A stretch of 50,887 nt of DNA from Oscillospiraceae bacterium (GTDB lineage: Bacteria > Bacillota_A > Clostridia > Oscillospirales > Oscillospiraceae): NCBI GenBank assembly GCA_017939025.1, contig JAGBAI010000126.1, forward strand, positions 1 through 50,887, read 5' to 3'. The translations under genes were made by a program, and so were the position numbers. Shown piece after piece: positions 31,563 to 40,360 of the stretch. Every line of letters begins with the position of its first letter. Position 1 is the first letter of the stretch. The notes below the pieces were generated by a model, which had not been told where the DNA came from, searched no databases, and worked only from the letters and a program-made list of their open reading frames with translations.

Positions 31563-32867
31563 ATGAAAAGAGAGCATCTGTATGTGGATTGGAATCATCC
31601 ATTGGTTTGGCTGAGTGTGCTTTCGATGCTGGCTTCCGCAGCATCGGCAATTGTTCTGCGCTGCGATCAATGGCCATTGCATACGGCAGCGATTGTGTTG
31701 TATGTCTTGATTGTTCTGCTGTCCGGTGATGAGATGCTTTACAGGACTGCTGTTCCCGTGTGGATTTTAGGAATATCCTTTGTTTTGGAAAGTAATACGA
31801 TGCTGACTTGGATCGAATGTCTGCCTTTTTGTTTTTGTTATACGGTAATCATCAGCGGACAAATCAAAAAAGTATGGCTGCTGCCTTGCGGGTTGGTGGT
31901 TCTTGTCTGTGCAATCTTCTTTGGCGATCTTCCGGAAATTCTGGCTGCGACAGGCTTACTGCTGCTGTATCCGGCTATTCGGGTACATAACGACGGAAAA
32001 TACCATCCCGCCTGGGGTGACCGCATCGAAGGACGCCGGGTTCGGACAGCGCAGGTGATGGAGCAGATTACGGCATACTTTATGCCCAATCGTACCGGTG
32101 CAAACAATCTCTTCTCTGAGTCTGTAGAAATCACGGAACTGGAGCGGTACATCCGCAGAAAGCGCAGGGAAGGCCTCATGGGATTCAGCATCACCCATGT
32201 TGTGCTGGCAGCCTATGTCCGCACTGTTGCAAAGTATCCTGGTCTGAACCGGTTTATCGCCGGACAGCGGATCTATTCCCGGGGCGAGGATATCGCGGTC
32301 TGCATGACAGTCAAAAAGGAACTGACAGCCCAGGCTCCGGATTCCCTGATCAAAGTTCACCTGCATCCGTCTGATACGGCTGCGGATGTTTACCGGAAGT
32401 TTAACGAAAAGGTGGATGAAGCGAAAAAGGAAATGGAAACCACAGCCGATGCCACCGTGGCCGGATTTATGGCGATTCCAAGACTGGTTTTGAAGTCCGC
32501 TATCTGGGCACTAAAATGTCTGGACTATTTCGGTCTGGTGCCCAAATTCCTGCTGGAGATCAGCCCTTTCCATGGCAGCGTGTACTTTACCAATGTGGGT
32601 TCTCTGGGTATCAAACCTGTGTTTCATCATCTGTATGATTTCGGTACGGTTCCGGTTTTCTGCGCCTTTGGCCGGAAACGCAGGGCAGAGGAGATCAAGG
32701 ATGGGGAGATCGTGGAACGGAAATATCTGGATCTGACCTTCAACCTGGATGAACGGATCTGCGATGGGTTCTACTATGCCAGCGTCATCAAATATTTTCT
32801 GCGAATTTTAAGCCATCCGGATGCTCTGGATGTTCCACCGGCGGAAGTGATGCAGGACATTCCATAA
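31563..32867 (+). CDS. Membrane-anchored E2/CAT-like acyltransferase-fold protein
   Basis: 434 aa. The N-terminal 150 residues hold about five TM segments. The rest (about 175-434) resembles the catalytic domain of 2-oxoacid dehydrogenase E2/chloramphenicol acetyltransferase: SITHVVLAAYVRTVAKYPGLN, the VYFTNVGSLGI strand and the end LDLTFNLDERICDGFYYA. In active E2 enzymes that last block is DHRVVDG with a catalytic His; here it is DERICDG (about 396-402), so the His is Glu. No lipoyl domain. It could be an acyl carrier-binding or altered acyltransferase acting on membrane lipids. The ribosome site is purine-rich but weak; it lies 16 nt after PAP2. Confidence 0.7.
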   Translation: MKREHLYVDWNHPLVWLSVLSMLASAASAIVLRCDQWPLHTAAIVLYVLIVLLSGDEMLYRTAVPVWILGISFVLESNTMLTWIECLPFCFCYTVIISGQIKKVWLLPCGLVVLVCAIFFGDLPEILAATGLLLLYPAIRVHNDGKYHPAWGDRIEGRRVRTAQVMEQITAYFMPNRTGANNLFSESVEITELERYIRRKRREGLMGFSITHVVLAAYVRTVAKYPGLNRFIAGQRIYSRGEDIAVCMTVKKELTAQAPDSLIKVHLHPSDTAADVYRKFNEKVDEAKKEMETTADATVAGFMAIPRLVLKSAIWALKCLDYFGLVPKFLLEISPFHGSVYFTNVGSLGIKPVFHHLYDFGTVPVFCAFGRKRRAEEIKDGEIVERKYLDLTFNLDERICDGFYYASVIKYFLRILSHPDALDVPPAEVMQDIP

Positions 32868-32880
32868 TAAGAATATAGCA

Positions 32881-32914
32881 AAGACCCTGTTGCATTTTGG
32901 AGCAACAGGGTCTT
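32881..32914 (+). terminator. Terminator of the lipid operon
   Basis: Perfect 13-bp stem AAGACCCTGTTGC/GCAACAGGGTCTT followed by ATTCT. Confidence 0.8.
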
Positions 32915-32963
32915 ATTCTATGGAATTGTTTAAGTGGATGCGAGAGCGGGCGCAGCGCTGCCT

Positions 32964-33533
32964 CTACAGATGAATCATGGGAGACTGGATCATGCGAACG
33001 TATTTTCGTGCCATTTCTTCTGTGGGCGTGTCAAAGTTCCGGGAATACCAGCGGATCAGCAGGCTGATGCGGATGCCAGTATAGGAATAGAGAATATCCA
33101 TATCCGGCTCCACGTTGGGGGTGTCCAAAAGACGCAGGAGACTATGTTCTTCTTCCAGAAAGTAGTTGATATTCCGCCCCAGAAATACATGGATCAAGTC
33201 ATTTCGGACGATGGCATCCAGAAAGGTTTTCTGGGATTTCCAGAATTCCAGATGCTCTGTACAGCCCTCTACAGGATCGACGGTTTTTTCAAGGGAATCT
33301 TCCGTGCTTTTCATGGACTGGCGGATCACCTGATCGATCAAAGAATGCAGGCAGGCATCCTTATCCGGATAATAGGTATAAAATGCCCGCCGGGAGATGC
33401 CCACCTGACGGCAGATGTCTGCCACCGAAACCAGATGATAGGGCGTGTGCAGCATGTTCTCCAAAAGGCAGTTTTCAATTTGCTGCTTTCGTTTCAGTGC
33501 AGCGGGGGAGGTTCTGGGAATGTCCGGATACAT
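32964..33533 (-). CDS. TetR/AcrR-family transcriptional regulator (second)
   Basis: 189 aa. The HTH region reads IENCLLENMLHTPYHLVSVA then DICRQVGISRRAFYTYYPDKDACL, a clear TetR domain. The C-terminal domain is variable. The start at 33533 follows AGGAGG; the longer open frame upstream lies across the promoter. It is divergent from the GPH symporter operon, so it probably controls that operon and itself through the dyads at 33588-33628. Confidence 0.87.
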   Translation of the reverse strand: MYPDIPRTSPAALKRKQQIENCLLENMLHTPYHLVSVADICRQVGISRRAFYTYYPDKDACLHSLIDQVIRQSMKSTEDSLEKTVDPVEGCTEHLEFWKSQKTFLDAIVRNDLIHVFLGRNINYFLEEEHSLLRLLDTPNVEPDMDILYSYTGIRISLLIRWYSRNFDTPTEEMARKYVRMIQSPMIHL

Positions 33534-33564
33534 AAGTACCTCCTGAGAATTACTGTTAAAATAC

Positions 33565-33593
33565 ATTATACAGTAGAAAAAAACTTGCGTCAA
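33565..33593 (-). promoter_or_regulatory. Promoter of the second tetR
   Basis: Minus strand: TTGACG (33593-33588), 17-nt spacer, TATAAT (33570-33565). Confidence 0.75.
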
Positions 33594-33602
33594 TTTGAAT
33601 TT

Positions 33603-33628
33603 TTTGACAAAGTGCATAAATTGTCGAA
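33603..33628. promoter_or_regulatory. Dyad operator candidate between tetR and the GPH symporter
   Basis: TTTGACAA-N10-TTGTCGAA: 7 of 8 positions are symmetric. A GTCAA at 33589-33593 gives an overlapping second half-site. The place and form fit a TetR-type operator. The plus-strand promoter of the symporter is not clear. Confidence 0.5.
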
Positions 33629-33762
33629 TCGTATTTTTATATAGACATTGCACACATCAGAAAATGTGGTAATTGGTTTCCGGGATGAAAAAAAGATATA
33701 ATTTACTCGATACCGTGATCGGAGAAAATTCGGTCACGAATGTAAATCGAGGAGGAAAACCC

Positions 33763-35190
33763 ATGGTAAAAGCAAAATCCGACAAGCTGACACTGGCCCA
33801 TGTGATTGGCTATGGCTGCGGCGACTGCGGCGGCACCATCGTCAACTACATGGTGGCAGGCTTTATGGCCCGCTATCTGCAGGTCAATCTGCAAGTCAAC
33901 CCTGGTATTCTGGCAACAATGCTGCTGATCTGGAACATCTGGGACGCAGTGAACGATCCTCTGATGGGTACCATCATGGATATGAGCTTTGCAAAGGCAA
34001 AGCCCGGCAAGGATAAATTCCGTCCCTGGATCCTGGCATCTATTCCCATCATCATGATCGGCATGATCGCTTTTTATTCTGTACCTTCCAAGCTGGACGG
34101 CTTTGCAATGGTCGCAGCAGCCTTTGTGCTGAAGATCGTCTACGAAGCCGGCTATACCATGATGAACATCGGTATGGGCTCCCTGCTTGGCAACATGTCC
34201 AAGAATGACAATGAACGTGCAACCCTGTCTTCTGCCCGTGGCTTTGGTGCCACCATTGCCGGTATGGTGGGCGGTTTCCTGATTTCCCAGTGCCTGGCGA
34301 AGTTTGGCACCTCCAATGAAGGTTATGCCAAGACCTCCATGGTTCTGGCTGTTGTGGGCGGCATCGTCCTGTTCCTGCACTACTTCCTGACTGAAGAGCG
34401 TAACAAGGCCAATCCTGCCCAGATTCAGGAAAAGACCGAGGAAGAGAAGAATGCTGAGAAGTTCAAGATCTCTGATATCTGGAACATCATCACCAAGAAC
34501 CGTGCTTTCCTGGCGCTGGTTCTGCACTCTATCAGCATCATGGGCGTTCAGGCTCTGAGCCAGGGTGCTACCTCCTATATGTACATCGACGTTCTGAAGA
34601 ATGTGGGTATGCAGGGCTACTATTCTGTTCTGTCCACCGGCCTGATGATCGTGATTCTGACCGTAGCGCCCATTCTGACCAAGAAGTGGGATCTGGTGGC
34701 CATTATCCGTACCTGCCTGATGATTGGCTTCGTTGCCTTCGCGGGTCTGCTGGCATATGCACTGATGACCGAGCCTATGAACGCCTGGGTCTTCCTGATC
34801 TGGTTTGCTCTGGCTTCTGCCTGTGTCACTGTTTCCGTGCAGATGCAGTGGGGTCTGGTTGCCGAGTCCATCGACTACAACGAGTACCTGTCCGGCAAGC
34901 GCAATGAGGGTACCATCTACGGCTTCTTCTCTCTGTCCCGCCGTGTTGGTCAGACCATTGCCAACTCCGCATCCGTTCTGATCATTGCCGGTATCGGCTA
35001 CGACGCATCTCTGACCAATGCCGGTCTGGACCAGGCACCCGGTACCATTGCCGGTATCAAGATCATGGTCATTGCCTGCCCCATGGTCGCAGCTCTGCTG
35101 TCCTGGCTGTGCTTCACCTTCATCTGGAACATCAACAAGGATGTCCGTGCCAAGATGGCCGACTGGAAGGCTGCCAAGACCGGAAAATAA
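33763..35190 (+). CDS. GPH-family (MelB-like) sugar:cation symporter
   Basis: 475 aa, about 12 TM helices. GPH/MelB features: GYGCGDCGGTIVNYMVAGFM at the N-terminus, the WDAVNDPLMG loop (Asp residues for cation binding) and ESIDYNEYLSGKRNEGTIYG in the C-terminal half. It should import a glycoside or hexuronide with Na+ or H+. The start at 33763 follows AGGAGG. First gene of an operon with GH3, HAD phosphatase, Fbp and a TIM-barrel epimerase. Confidence 0.85.
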   Translation: MVKAKSDKLTLAHVIGYGCGDCGGTIVNYMVAGFMARYLQVNLQVNPGILATMLLIWNIWDAVNDPLMGTIMDMSFAKAKPGKDKFRPWILASIPIIMIGMIAFYSVPSKLDGFAMVAAAFVLKIVYEAGYTMMNIGMGSLLGNMSKNDNERATLSSARGFGATIAGMVGGFLISQCLAKFGTSNEGYAKTSMVLAVVGGIVLFLHYFLTEERNKANPAQIQEKTEEEKNAEKFKISDIWNIITKNRAFLALVLHSISIMGVQALSQGATSYMYIDVLKNVGMQGYYSVLSTGLMIVILTVAPILTKKWDLVAIIRTCLMIGFVAFAGLLAYALMTEPMNAWVFLIWFALASACVTVSVQMQWGLVAESIDYNEYLSGKRNEGTIYGFFSLSRRVGQTIANSASVLIIAGIGYDASLTNAGLDQAPGTIAGIKIMVIACPMVAALLSWLCFTFIWNINKDVRAKMADWKAAKTGK

Positions 35191-35217
35191 CATAACCTCT
35201 TAGTACTCCTTACATAT

Positions 35218-35253
35218 GCGGTGGGGCGGTATTGCTTCATACCGTCCCATCGC
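35218..35253 (+). terminator. Hairpin after the GPH symporter
   Basis: 15-bp stem with two G-T wobbles (GCGGTGGGGCGGTAT against ATACCGTCCCATCGC), loop TGCTTC. No T run follows, so termination is weak; it may instead limit RNA decay. Confidence 0.45.
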
Positions 35254-35260
35254 AAATGCA

Positions 35261-35350
35261 AAAATATGTATTAGCCGTCTGATTCCTTTCTCCTTACAAG
35301 CCCATAATCAACATTGCCATTGCTTGATTCGGACGGCTAATAGATATTTT
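35261..35350 (+). repeat. Tandem structured leader unit 1
   Basis: 19-bp inverted arms with one mismatch (AAAATATGTATTAGCCGTC, 35261-35279; partner 35332-35350) around a 52-nt loop containing CCTTTCTCCTTAC. A purine-rich AGACAGGAACATG follows the stem. Confidence 0.7.
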
Positions 35351-35374
35351 TGCAGACAGGAACATGAAAACGGG

Positions 35375-35466
35375 ATATATTTGTTAGCCGCCTGAACATA
35401 TTTTTCTCCTTACCGGTATTTGTTCACTCATTTCTTCCCTTACAGTCGGGCGGCTAACAAATATAT
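35375..35466 (+). repeat. Tandem structured leader unit 2
   Basis: Perfect 18-bp arms (ATATATTTGTTAGCCGCC, 35375-35392; partner 35449-35466) around a 56-nt loop containing TTTCTCCTTACC. CCGGAATGAAAG follows the stem. Confidence 0.75.
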
Positions 35467-35483
35467 TCAGATCCGGAATGAAA

Positions 35484-35573
35484 GTATCTGTTAACCGCCC
35501 GGAGCCAATCTTCTTGCCATGGGGATTGTGGTATGTTTTTCCTTTCTGCCACTTACGGGCGGTTAACAGATGC
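35484..35573 (+). repeat. Tandem structured leader unit 3, with anti-ribosome-site loop
   Basis: 18-bp arms with one G-T wobble (GTATCTGTTAACCGCCCG, 35484-35501; partner 35556-35573), loop 54 nt. Loop bases 35537-35550 (TTTTCCTTTCTGCC) are a perfect complement of the GH3 ribosome-site region 35592-35605, so an H-type pseudoknot could close the site. Confidence 0.7.
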
Positions 35574-35610
35574 TTTTATCACACATCAAAAGGCAGAAAG
35601 GAAAATAACC

Positions 35611-37383
35611 ATGGTAAATTTGAAAGCAAAACCCTACTATCTGACCGATGAAGACATTGCATGGGTCGAAACAACCATCGCCGGTATGTCCGCTGAGGAA
35701 AAGGTCGGCCAGCTGTTCTGGCAGCTGACGGCTTCCCAGGATGAGGCTTACCTGAAGGAACTGATGGAAACCTATCATCTGGGCGGCTGCCGCTATAACA
35801 ACATGCCCGGCCAGAAGGTACTGGATCAGAACCGGCTGCTGCAGAAGTACGCAAAGGTACCTGTTCTGATTGCCTGCAACCCCGAAAAGGGCGGCGACGG
35901 CATCTGCCCCGACGGTACCCATGTGGGCTGCGGCATTAAGGTTGCTGCCACCGGCAAGACAGAATATGCCCAGGCTATGGGCCGTGTTTCCGGCGTTCAG
36001 ATCAAGGCTACCGGCTGCAACATGGCCTTTGCTCCCATTGTGGATATCACCTACAACTGGGAATGCGAAGAAATCATTACCCGTGCCTTCAGCAATGACC
36101 ACGAGAAGGTTGCTGCTATGGCAAAGGCATACATGGATGGCCTCCACGAAACCGAGGGTGTCTTCTGCTGTGCCAAGCATTTCCCCGGCAACGGCCAGGA
36201 CTACCGGGATGCCCATCTGTCCAATAACATCAACAGCTTCGGCCTGGACAAGTGGATGGAAACCTATGGCTATGTCTATAAGACTCTGATCGACGGCGGT
36301 ATGGAAGCTGTCATGGGCGGCCATATCATGCTGCCGGAATATATGCGGGAAATCCAGCCCGGTATCACTGATGCCGAAATGCTCCCTGCAACCCTGTGCC
36401 CCGAGATCATGACCGGTCTGCTGAGAGACAAACTGGGCTTCAACGGCATGGTTGTCACCGATGCTTCCCACATGGTTGGCATGACCAACAAGATGAAGCG
36501 TGCGGATATGCTGCCTGCTGCTATTAATGCAGGCTGCGATATGTTCCTGTTCTTCAATGATCCTGCGGAAGACTATGCTACTATGCTGAATGCCTATAAT
36601 ACCGGTATCATCAGCGAGGAGCGCATGGTGGAAGCCCTCACCAGAATTCTGGGCCTGAAGGCATCCAAGGGTATGCACAAGATGACCCCCGATCAGCTGT
36701 GCGGTACTGATGAAGAACTGGCAGCTGCTCTGAATAATGAAGAATTCAAGGCTTATTCCGCCCAGGTTTCCAGGGATTCTGTAACACTGGTCAAGTATCT
36801 GGATGAAGGCGTCCTGCCTCTGAATCCTGAAAAGACCAAGCGGATCATGATCGTCCCCATTAAGGGTACTTCCGGTCCTATGGATGCTCTGATGGCTATG
36901 TTTGGCGGCGCTGCTGCCAAGAAGAGCCCCGCGGAGAAGTTGTGCGAGCGCCTGAATGCAAAGGGCTTTGAGGCATTCATTTATGAAAGCCCCCTGGAGA
37001 AGATCCAGAAGCAAATGGCTGCGGGTGAGAAGGTTTCTGCCAATATGTACTTTGCCGGTAAGAATGCCATTGCTGACTTCACCTCCAAGCAGGATCTGGT
37101 AATTTCACTGTTTAATGTGGCCAATGGCCATCCTGCCTTTGGTGTGTCCAAGGGCGGCGGTGAAATTCCCTGGTATGTCCATGAGCAGCCTGTTGTGGGT
37201 ATCTCTGTGAACCTTCCCACCATGCTGGCAGATGCTCCCATGCTGCGGACTTACATCAATACTTATGATTCCCGTGACGAAACCATGGATGCCCTGGTGG
37301 AAGCCCTGGTTGCCGGACCCGAAGCATTCAAGGGTACCGACCCCATCGACTCCTTCTGCGGTATGTGGGATACCCGCGTATAA
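35611..37383 (+). CDS. Glycoside hydrolase family 3, NagZ-like
   Basis: 590 aa. The GH3 barrel carries KHFPGNGQDYRDAHLS (with the Asp-x-His pair D200/H202 that serves as acid/base in NagZ-type enzymes) and the nucleophile VVTDASH (D284). That pair points to a beta-N-acetylglucosaminidase rather than a beta-glucosidase. A C-terminal domain of about 200 residues follows. No signal peptide, so it acts on imported substrate. The start at 35611 follows AGAAAGGAAAA; an in-frame ATG at 35533 lies inside leader unit 3. The three hairpins upstream may control it separately from the symporter. Confidence 0.83.
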   Translation: MVNLKAKPYYLTDEDIAWVETTIAGMSAEEKVGQLFWQLTASQDEAYLKELMETYHLGGCRYNNMPGQKVLDQNRLLQKYAKVPVLIACNPEKGGDGICPDGTHVGCGIKVAATGKTEYAQAMGRVSGVQIKATGCNMAFAPIVDITYNWECEEIITRAFSNDHEKVAAMAKAYMDGLHETEGVFCCAKHFPGNGQDYRDAHLSNNINSFGLDKWMETYGYVYKTLIDGGMEAVMGGHIMLPEYMREIQPGITDAEMLPATLCPEIMTGLLRDKLGFNGMVVTDASHMVGMTNKMKRADMLPAAINAGCDMFLFFNDPAEDYATMLNAYNTGIISEERMVEALTRILGLKASKGMHKMTPDQLCGTDEELAAALNNEEFKAYSAQVSRDSVTLVKYLDEGVLPLNPEKTKRIMIVPIKGTSGPMDALMAMFGGAAAKKSPAEKLCERLNAKGFEAFIYESPLEKIQKQMAAGEKVSANMYFAGKNAIADFTSKQDLVISLFNVANGHPAFGVSKGGGEIPWYVHEQPVVGISVNLPTMLADAPMLRTYINTYDSRDETMDALVEALVAGPEAFKGTDPIDSFCGMWDTRV

Positions 37384-37454
37384 ATTCGTAATTTAAGTGC
37401 AGGGCAGTTCTGCGATATGCGGATCTGCCCTGTAACACTAGGGAGGAAAAAATA

Positions 37455-38306
37455 ATGTCCATTTTTGATACCTTTGAAAGAAAGCACGATTACCTGGTCT
37501 GCGTGGACTCCGACGGCTGCGTCATGGATACCATGAACTGCAAGCATTTCCATTGCTTTGGCCCCTGCATGGTGACGGAATGGGGCCTGGATGAGTGGAA
37601 AGAGGAGATTCTGGACCGTTGGAACATCATCAACCTGTTCTCCATGACCCGCGGTATCAACCGCTTCAAGGGCCTGGCAATGGCTCTGAAGGAAATTGAT
37701 GGCAAGTATACCAAAATCACCGGCGTAGATGCCCTGGTTCACTGGGCTGACACCGCTCCGGCGCTGAGCAATGACGGTGTAATCAAGGCTGCTGCTGAAG
37801 CAGCCGATGCAGATGCCAAGCTGGTCTTTGAAAAGGCTCTCAGCTGGTCCAAGGCTGTCAATGCAGCCATCGTGGAACTGCCCGAAGAACTGAAGGTTCC
37901 CTATGCCGGTGCCAAGGAAGGTCTGGCAGCTGCTCATAGTTTTGCAGATGTCGCCATGGTTTCTTCCGCCAACCGCGATGCTGTGGAAGAAGAGTGGGGC
38001 AAGTTTGGTCTTCTGGAGCATACCGATATCGTCCTGGCACAGGATGTTGGCTCCAAGGCTGCCTGCATTGCCGCTATGCTGAAGTTCGGCTACGATCTGG
38101 ATAAGGTCGTCATGGTAGGCGACGCTCCCGGCGACTGCGATGCTGCGGAAAAGAACAATGTTTATTACTATCCCATCCTGGTTAACCACGAGAAGGAAAG
38201 CTGGGACGAGGCCATTGCTGTAGGCTTTGGCAAGCTTCAGTCCGGTGAATATGCCGAATATGGCGTTGAAATGAAGAAGAAATTCCTGGAGAATCTGGGC
38301 GGCTAA
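37455..38306 (+). CDS. HAD-superfamily hydrolase
   Basis: 283 aa. HAD motif I is VDSDGCVMDT (about residues 17-26), motif II the SSAN strand near 171, and motif IV VGDAPGDCDAA near 219. The long helical cap lies between motifs I and II. Probably a sugar-phosphate phosphatase. GGAGG precedes the start. It lies between GH3 and fbp in the sugar operon, 12 nt before fbp. Confidence 0.8.
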   Translation: MSIFDTFERKHDYLVCVDSDGCVMDTMNCKHFHCFGPCMVTEWGLDEWKEEILDRWNIINLFSMTRGINRFKGLAMALKEIDGKYTKITGVDALVHWADTAPALSNDGVIKAAAEAADADAKLVFEKALSWSKAVNAAIVELPEELKVPYAGAKEGLAAAHSFADVAMVSSANRDAVEEEWGKFGLLEHTDIVLAQDVGSKAACIAAMLKFGYDLDKVVMVGDAPGDCDAAEKNNVYYYPILVNHEKESWDEAIAVGFGKLQSGEYAEYGVEMKKKFLENLGG

Positions 38307-38318
38307 GAGGTAACTTCT

Positions 38319-40304
38319 ATGGACAATAAAATGATTTATACCCCCGGTGAGCTTCGTTATCTGAAGCTCCTTGCAAAACAGTTTCCCACAGTGCAGGATG
38401 CCAGCAACGAAGTAATCCGTCTGGAAGCGATTCTGAATCTTCCCAAGGGTACGGAACATTTTATGTCCGACATCCACGGTGAACACGAAGCTTTTTTGCA
38501 CATTCTGGAGTCCAGCTCCGGTGAAGTAAAGGTAAAGCTGAAGGAATTTTTCGGTGAGCAGCTCTCTGAAGAGGCCATCAATGATCTGGCTACCCTCATT
38601 TACTATCCCGAGGGAAAACTGAGCCTGGTGACAGAAGGGAAGCAGGATCTGGATGACTGGTATCTGACTAGCATCCACCAGCTGGTTCAGTTCTGCCGTT
38701 ATGTATCTGTAAAGCACACCCGGGCCAAGGTCCGCTCCTACATTCCCACAGGCTATGAGTCCCTGATTGATGAGCTTATCAACCTCTGCGACGAGGATGG
38801 TTTCCTGCTGGATCAGTACAGCTCCATTTTGGCTACCATCATTCGTCTGGGTCAGGCAAATGCAGCCATCGATGCCATCTGCACTGTCATCAAAACTCTG
38901 ACCTGCGACCATCTGCGTATCGTTGGTGATATCTTTGACCGGGGTCCCCGGGCGGACATCGTTATGGACTGTCTGATGCAGCAGCCCAATGTGGACATCC
39001 AGTGGGGTAACCACGATGTTCTGTGGATGGGTGCCGCTTCCGGCTCCCGTACCCTGGTTGCCACGGTATTGAGCAATTCCATCCGGTACAACAATCTGGA
39101 CGTCATCGAAACCGGTTATGGCATCAGCCTGCGGCCACTATCCGTCTTTGCCAACGAGGTTTACAAGGACTGTGATACCCACTGCTTCGATATCAAGCTG
39201 ACCAATGATGACAGTTATTCCGAAAAGGACAAGCTGCTGTCTTCCCGGATGTACAAGGCGATCACCATGATCCTCTTCAAGCTGGAGGGAGCCAAGGTAC
39301 TGCGCCGTAGTGAATTCCAGATGGAAGACCGGGCTCTGCTGCACCGGATCAATTATGAGGAGAAGACCATCACCATCGGGGACAATGTCTACCATCTGGA
39401 AGACTGCGATTTCCCCACGGTGGACCCCGAGCATCCCTATGAACTGACCGCAGAAGAAACTGCAGTCATCGATCAGCTGACTGAATCCTTCCGACAGTCT
39501 GAAAAGCTTCAGCGGCATATCCGGTTCCTGTATTCCAAAGGCAGCCTGTATAAGGTCCACAATGGAAATCTTCTGCTCCACAGCTGCGTTCCCATGACCG
39601 AAGACGGAAAACTCCTGTCCTTCACCATCGGCGGTAAGAGAAGAGCCGGTAAGGAATTCATGGACTATGCCGACCGTACTGCCAGAAAAGCTTACTATGA
39701 TAAACGGGGAACAGAAGAGCGTGAATTCGGCATGGACTTCCTGTGGTGGCTTTGGGCAGGCCGGAACAGCCCCATCTTCGGACGGGAACGGATGGCTACT
39801 TTTGAACGGAGGTTCATCCTGGATGAAGGTGCCCAGGCAGAGCCCAAGAATGCCTACTATTCCTACTACAACGATCCTGCTGTCTGCAATATGCTGCTGA
39901 GTGAATTTGGTTTGCACGGCCCTCACTGCCATATAATCAACGGCCATGTGCCTGTGAAAGCCAGAAAGGGTGAAAGCCCCATCAAGGGCGGCGGCAAGCT
40001 GCTGGTCATCGACGGCGGTTTCAGCCGGGCTTATCAGAAGACATCCGGCATTGCTGGCTACACACTGCTGTTCGGTTCCCGGTACTACCGGATCGTGTCC
40101 CATCAGCCCTTTGCTGGACGTCAGGAGGCTTTGAAATCCAATCACGATATCGACAATGAGTCCGTCATCTTTGAAACCATGGAAGAGCGGATGAAGGTAT
40201 CCGAAACCGATGAAGGTGTGGAGCTGAGAGAGCAGGTCTATGACCTGCTGCGGCTTATGGATGCCTACCGGAGTGGCGCTGTGGCAGAAAATCACAAGTA
40301 TTAA
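38319..40304 (+). CDS. fbp: Fructose-1,6-bisphosphatase, class III
   Basis: 661 aa, the usual class III length. The metallophosphoesterase core has MSDIHGEHEAF, GDIFDRGPRADIV and WGNHDVLWMG, with INGHVPV later; these give the metal ligands. It removes the 1-phosphate from fructose 1,6-bisphosphate for gluconeogenesis. Such enzymes are typical of Firmicutes. In the operon it would send sugar-derived triose toward fructose 6-phosphate; together with the HAD protein it may serve amino-sugar or storage metabolism. Confidence 0.93.
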   Translation: MDNKMIYTPGELRYLKLLAKQFPTVQDASNEVIRLEAILNLPKGTEHFMSDIHGEHEAFLHILESSSGEVKVKLKEFFGEQLSEEAINDLATLIYYPEGKLSLVTEGKQDLDDWYLTSIHQLVQFCRYVSVKHTRAKVRSYIPTGYESLIDELINLCDEDGFLLDQYSSILATIIRLGQANAAIDAICTVIKTLTCDHLRIVGDIFDRGPRADIVMDCLMQQPNVDIQWGNHDVLWMGAASGSRTLVATVLSNSIRYNNLDVIETGYGISLRPLSVFANEVYKDCDTHCFDIKLTNDDSYSEKDKLLSSRMYKAITMILFKLEGAKVLRRSEFQMEDRALLHRINYEEKTITIGDNVYHLEDCDFPTVDPEHPYELTAEETAVIDQLTESFRQSEKLQRHIRFLYSKGSLYKVHNGNLLLHSCVPMTEDGKLLSFTIGGKRRAGKEFMDYADRTARKAYYDKRGTEEREFGMDFLWWLWAGRNSPIFGRERMATFERRFILDEGAQAEPKNAYYSYYNDPAVCNMLLSEFGLHGPHCHIINGHVPVKARKGESPIKGGGKLLVIDGGFSRAYQKTSGIAGYTLLFGSRYYRIVSHQPFAGRQEALKSNHDIDNESVIFETMEERMKVSETDEGVELREQVYDLLRLMDAYRSGAVAENHKY

Positions 40305-40360
40305 CAGTTACTGAAATAAAACTATATTAAAATTAGAATAAAACATACAGGAGGTTTCTT

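Noticed and set aside
35261..35573. CRISPR array or CRISPR-like repeat
   Set aside because: Only three units with a period of about 110, divergent arms and no cas genes; they are hairpins, not direct repeats with spacers.
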